In this document: piece after piece, positions 31,951-33,624 of the stretch
Position numbering within the stretch: the first letter of the stretch is position 1
Layout of the letters: each line of letters begins with the position of its first letter
Assembly: GCF_009766095.1 (NCBI RefSeq)
Contig: NZ_LMUD01000023.1
Location: 254,341 to 287,964 of the forward strand
Direction: 5' to 3'
Source: Granulicella sp. S190
GTDB taxonomy: Bacteria; Acidobacteriota; Terriglobia; Terriglobales; Acidobacteriaceae
DNA: 33,624 nt
Translations under genes and position numbers: made by a program
The notes under the pieces: model-generated
Database searches by the model: none
What the model was told of the DNA's origin: nothing
What the model saw: the letters and a program-made list of their open reading frames with translations, nothing else

Positions 31951-32574
31951 TTAGAGCAGGTTTTCAGAGGTCGAGGCCGCGGCGGCCTTCTGGATGAAGC
32001 GATGACAAAGTTTATTGACTGCTTGAAGGAATCTCGACTGAGTTTTTCTTCCTGCCGCGTTTGATCCACCAGGCGTCGATAGCGTCCTGACGCGAGGCCC
32101 CTGATTTTCGCGGAAGTAGTCTCGGAAGTGCTGGTTGTACTCTAGGTGACGAGGGATGGGCGTCTTCTTTGTGCCCGGGCGCACGCTTGTTTGGTAACAG
32201 ATGGCTGCGTCGCTCAGGGTTTTGCCGGTCTGGGTGTGGATGAAATCCCGCATCGAGGCATTGAAGTGGAAGCCAGGGCCGAGAGTTTTTTTGAAGAAGG
32301 CACCGAGCGCAGGACCGCAGCGCCAGCCATCTTCGATGACCGTGTCCATAGTGAGATGCGTGGGCATCCTGCCCGTACGGCGCGTGGATGCGTTTCGCTC
32401 GATGCGCTTCTTTCCATTGAGATAATCGGTGATCCTGCTCTGTAGCTGGAGCTTTGAGCCGGAGGTAGGGATCTGATGCTCGCGACAGAAGGCGACCAGC
32501 TCCTCTTTCAGCCAATACCAGGACGCGAAGTGCTGCCCGGAGATGCTGGAGGAGAGAAGCGGCCTCTTATTCAT
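31951..32574 (-). CDS. SAP-domain/DUF6434-like protein, apparent C-terminal frameshift
   Basis: The open frame gives 207 residues. The N-terminus has a SAP-like helix pair (W-L-K-E-E-L-V-A-F-C-R-E-H, then S-K-L-Q-L-Q-S-R-I-T-D-Y-L), often linked to nucleic-acid binding. The middle has M-R-D-F-I-H-T-Q-T-G-K-T-L and E-Y-N-Q-H-F-R-D-Y-F-R, which I associate with DUF6434-like proteins. After R-E-N-Q-G the frame becomes strange, while the next frame reads A-S-R-Q-D-A-I-D-A-W-W-I-K-R-G-R and stops at 32012-32014. A family-like tail appears if one G is added to the GGGG run at 32098-32101 (minus strand). So either a real frameshift mutation or a sequencing error has replaced the end. The ATG lies 2 nt after the GNAT stop, so the two genes look translationally coupled. 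Confidence 0.78.
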   Translation of the reverse strand: MNKRPLLSSSISGQHFASWYWLKEELVAFCREHQIPTSGSKLQLQSRITDYLNGKKRIERNASTRRTGRMPTHLTMDTVIEDGWRCGPALGAFFKKTLGPGFHFNASMRDFIHTQTGKTLSDAAICYQTSVRPGTKKTPIPRHLEYNQHFRDYFRENQGPRVRTLSTPGGSNAAGRKTQSRFLQAVNKLCHRFIQKAAAASTSENLL

Positions 32575-32576
32575 TT

Positions 32577-33095
32577 TCAGAGTGTCAATTCCATGAAGAC
32601 GTTGCTGCGAGCGTAGTGGATGTCAGGCATACTCTCGGGCGGGACGTGACGGAAGCCGATCGATTCGTAGAGATGTACAGCGTCTTTGAGCTTGCTGTTA
32701 CTTCCGAGGAAGAGGGATTTGATGCCGAGCGCCCGGGCCTGAGTGACTGCATGATCGAGAAGCTTGCGGCCGATGCCGAGGCCGCGGAGGTGGGGCGAGA
32801 CTGCCATCTTCGAGAGCTCGAAGACGCCGTTGTCCATGGGGATCAAGGCGACGCAGGCTACGGCAACGTCCTCGCGGTAGACCATGAAGATTTGTCCCCC
32901 TTTGCGAAGGATCATATTCTCGGGGTCGCTGAGGACTGCGAGGTCGATGGCCTCCATGTTGAAGTGGGTGGTGATCCACTCTTCGTTCAGAGTTCGGAAG
33001 GCGGTGCTGTCCTCGCCGAATTGAAGGGGGCGGATCTGAATCTCGGACGGATTCGTCTCATCCTTGCGCGAGTTCGTCTCATCTTTTGCTTGCAT
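32577..33095 (-). CDS. GNAT-family N-acetyltransferase
   Basis: The product has 172 residues. The GNAT core is clear: F-M-V-Y-R-E-D-V-A-V-A-C-V-A-L (strands 2-4), E-L-S-K-M-A-V-S-P-H-L-R-G-L-G-I-G-R-K-L-L with the acetyl-CoA pyrophosphate loop R-G-L-G-I-G, and L-Y-E-S-I-G-F-R at motif B. It transfers acetyl from acetyl-CoA to an unknown amine. The N-terminus has a near-perfect seven-residue repeat (K-D-E-T-N-S-R, then K-D-E-T-N-P). AGGAG lies 8 nt before the ATG. It follows fabD by 22 nt and is followed by the SAP gene after 2 nt. Confidence 0.9.
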   Translation of the reverse strand: MQAKDETNSRKDETNPSEIQIRPLQFGEDSTAFRTLNEEWITTHFNMEAIDLAVLSDPENMILRKGGQIFMVYREDVAVACVALIPMDNGVFELSKMAVSPHLRGLGIGRKLLDHAVTQARALGIKSLFLGSNSKLKDAVHLYESIGFRHVPPESMPDIHYARSNVFMELTL

Positions 33096-33117
33096 GGTGG
33101 TTGCTCCTGCTGACCTG

Positions 33118-33624
33118 TTAGAGGGCTGTCAGTGTCTTTTCGAGTGAGGCGGAGTCTTCGACATTGGAGGTTTCTTGGTTGCGGTCGATTTGGCGCATGA
33201 GGCCGGAGAGGACTTTGCCGGGGCCTACTTCGATGAAGTGGGTTGCGCCTTCGGCGATGAGGAGTTGGATGCACTCGACCCAGCGGACGGAGCCGGTGAC
33301 CTGACGGATGAGGCAGTCGGGAACCTCGGCGCGGCGGGTGAGGAGGCTGGCGTCGACGTTGGCAGCGACGGGGAAGGCCGGGTCGTTGAAGGTAACGGCT
33401 TCGAGGGTGGAGGTGAGGGACAGTTGGGCGGGCTGCATGAGGGCGCAGTGGAAGGGCGCGCTGACCTGGAGCATGATGGCGCGTTTGGCTCCGGCTTGCT
33501 TGCAGAGGTCGGCGACGCGCTCGACGGCGGCGGTGGCGCCGGAGATGACGGTCTGGTCGGGGGAGTTGAGGTTGGCGGGAGAGACGACGGCGTGGTTGGG
33601 GGAGAAGGCTTTGGCTTCGGGGGA
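33118..33624 (-). CDS. fabD: Malonyl-CoA:ACP transacylase, C-terminal part (5' end outside window)
   Basis: The frame runs open off the right end and stops with TAA at 33118-33120, leaving 168 residues. F-H in V-S-A-P-F-H-C-A-L-M carries the catalytic histidine; the nucleophile Ser (GHSLG) would lie upstream, outside the window. N-L-N-S-P-D-Q-T-V-I-S-G and H-F-I-E-V-G-P-G-K-V-L are also typical. FabD loads malonyl onto ACP for fatty-acid synthesis in the cytoplasm. It heads the short unit fabD-GNAT-SAP. Confidence 0.92.
   Translation of the reverse strand, partial: SPEAKAFSPNHAVVSPANLNSPDQTVISGATAAVERVADLCKQAGAKRAIMLQVSAPFHCALMQPAQLSLTSTLEAVTFNDPAFPVAANVDASLLTRRAEVPDCLIRQVTGSVRWVECIQLLIAEGATHFIEVGPGKVLSGLMRQIDRNQETSNVEDSASLEKTLTAL

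Noticed and set aside
1..33624. tRNA, rRNA, CRISPR arrays, insertion sequences, prophage or toxin-antitoxin genes
   Set aside because: No T-loop-like tRNA text, no regular spaced direct repeats, and no transposase, integrase or phage motif was seen in any frame.

Overview
The window looks like chromosome of an acidobacterium of the class Terriglobia (Granulicella/Edaphobacter/Terriglobus type). The pointers are a 1169-residue TonB-dependent receptor with an N-terminal carboxypeptidase-regulatory-like domain, a family greatly expanded in Acidobacteriota, the moderately high G+C, and several small proteins that I associate with this group. The last point is recollection and was not searched. 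I see no rRNA, tRNA, CRISPR array, insertion sequence, integrase or phage gene.

Layout. (1) 1-3331, plus strand: the tail of a HEAT-repeat protein, an exported two-PDZ protein, then a radical SAM/SPASM-like enzyme followed by a methyltransferase that appears to carry a signal peptide. A strong two-way terminator separates this from a minus-strand DsbA-like protein. (2) 4309-7970, plus: a TolC-type outer-membrane protein, an MFS_3-type exporter and a membrane-anchored protein ending in a BamE/SmpA-like segment. No periplasmic adaptor is visible. (3) 8036-11689, minus: PEP carboxylase, an unknown 82-residue protein and a 55-residue Trm112-like zinc protein that starts with GTG. (4) 11743-16567, plus: folD-coaE (5-nt gap), a four-cysteine protein, an HtrA-type protease and an M50 site-2 protease. 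The last gene overlaps the convergent purN so that both stop codons lie in one CTAG. (5) 16564-21069: purN, a DUF6629-like membrane protein, purM (with an N-terminal extension and an unclear start), a DCC/DUF393 protein and hemL.

(6) 21070-24041 is the least ordinary stretch. It has lower G+C, a GTGG-rich non-coding segment with a perfect hairpin, a TylE/MycE-like sugar O-methyltransferase, a stretch without genes, and a gene broken by one stop and about three frameshifts (22562-22889). The signal peptidase I gene lies next to it. I read this as a decayed accessory patch between housekeeping genes. (7) 24042-33624, minus: a small conserved-looking protein, a second MFS_3 transporter, a NodB-type polysaccharide deacetylase, a hairpin-bearing spacer with short repeats and a strong terminator, the TonB receptor, a 98-residue unknown, a Bcp-type peroxiredoxin, an NTF2-like exported protein, a SAP/DUF6434-like gene with an apparent C-terminal frameshift, a GNAT acetyltransferase and the 3' part of fabD. 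The last three look like one operon (fabD-GNAT-SAP).

Most genes are housekeeping: purine synthesis, C1-folate, CoA, tetrapyrrole and fatty-acid precursors, anaplerosis, protein export and envelope quality control. I did not find a clear new multi-gene system. The best leads are the radical SAM plus exported methyltransferase pair, the adaptor-less TolC/MFS/BamE-like trio, the broken gene in the accessory patch, and the frameshifted SAP gene.
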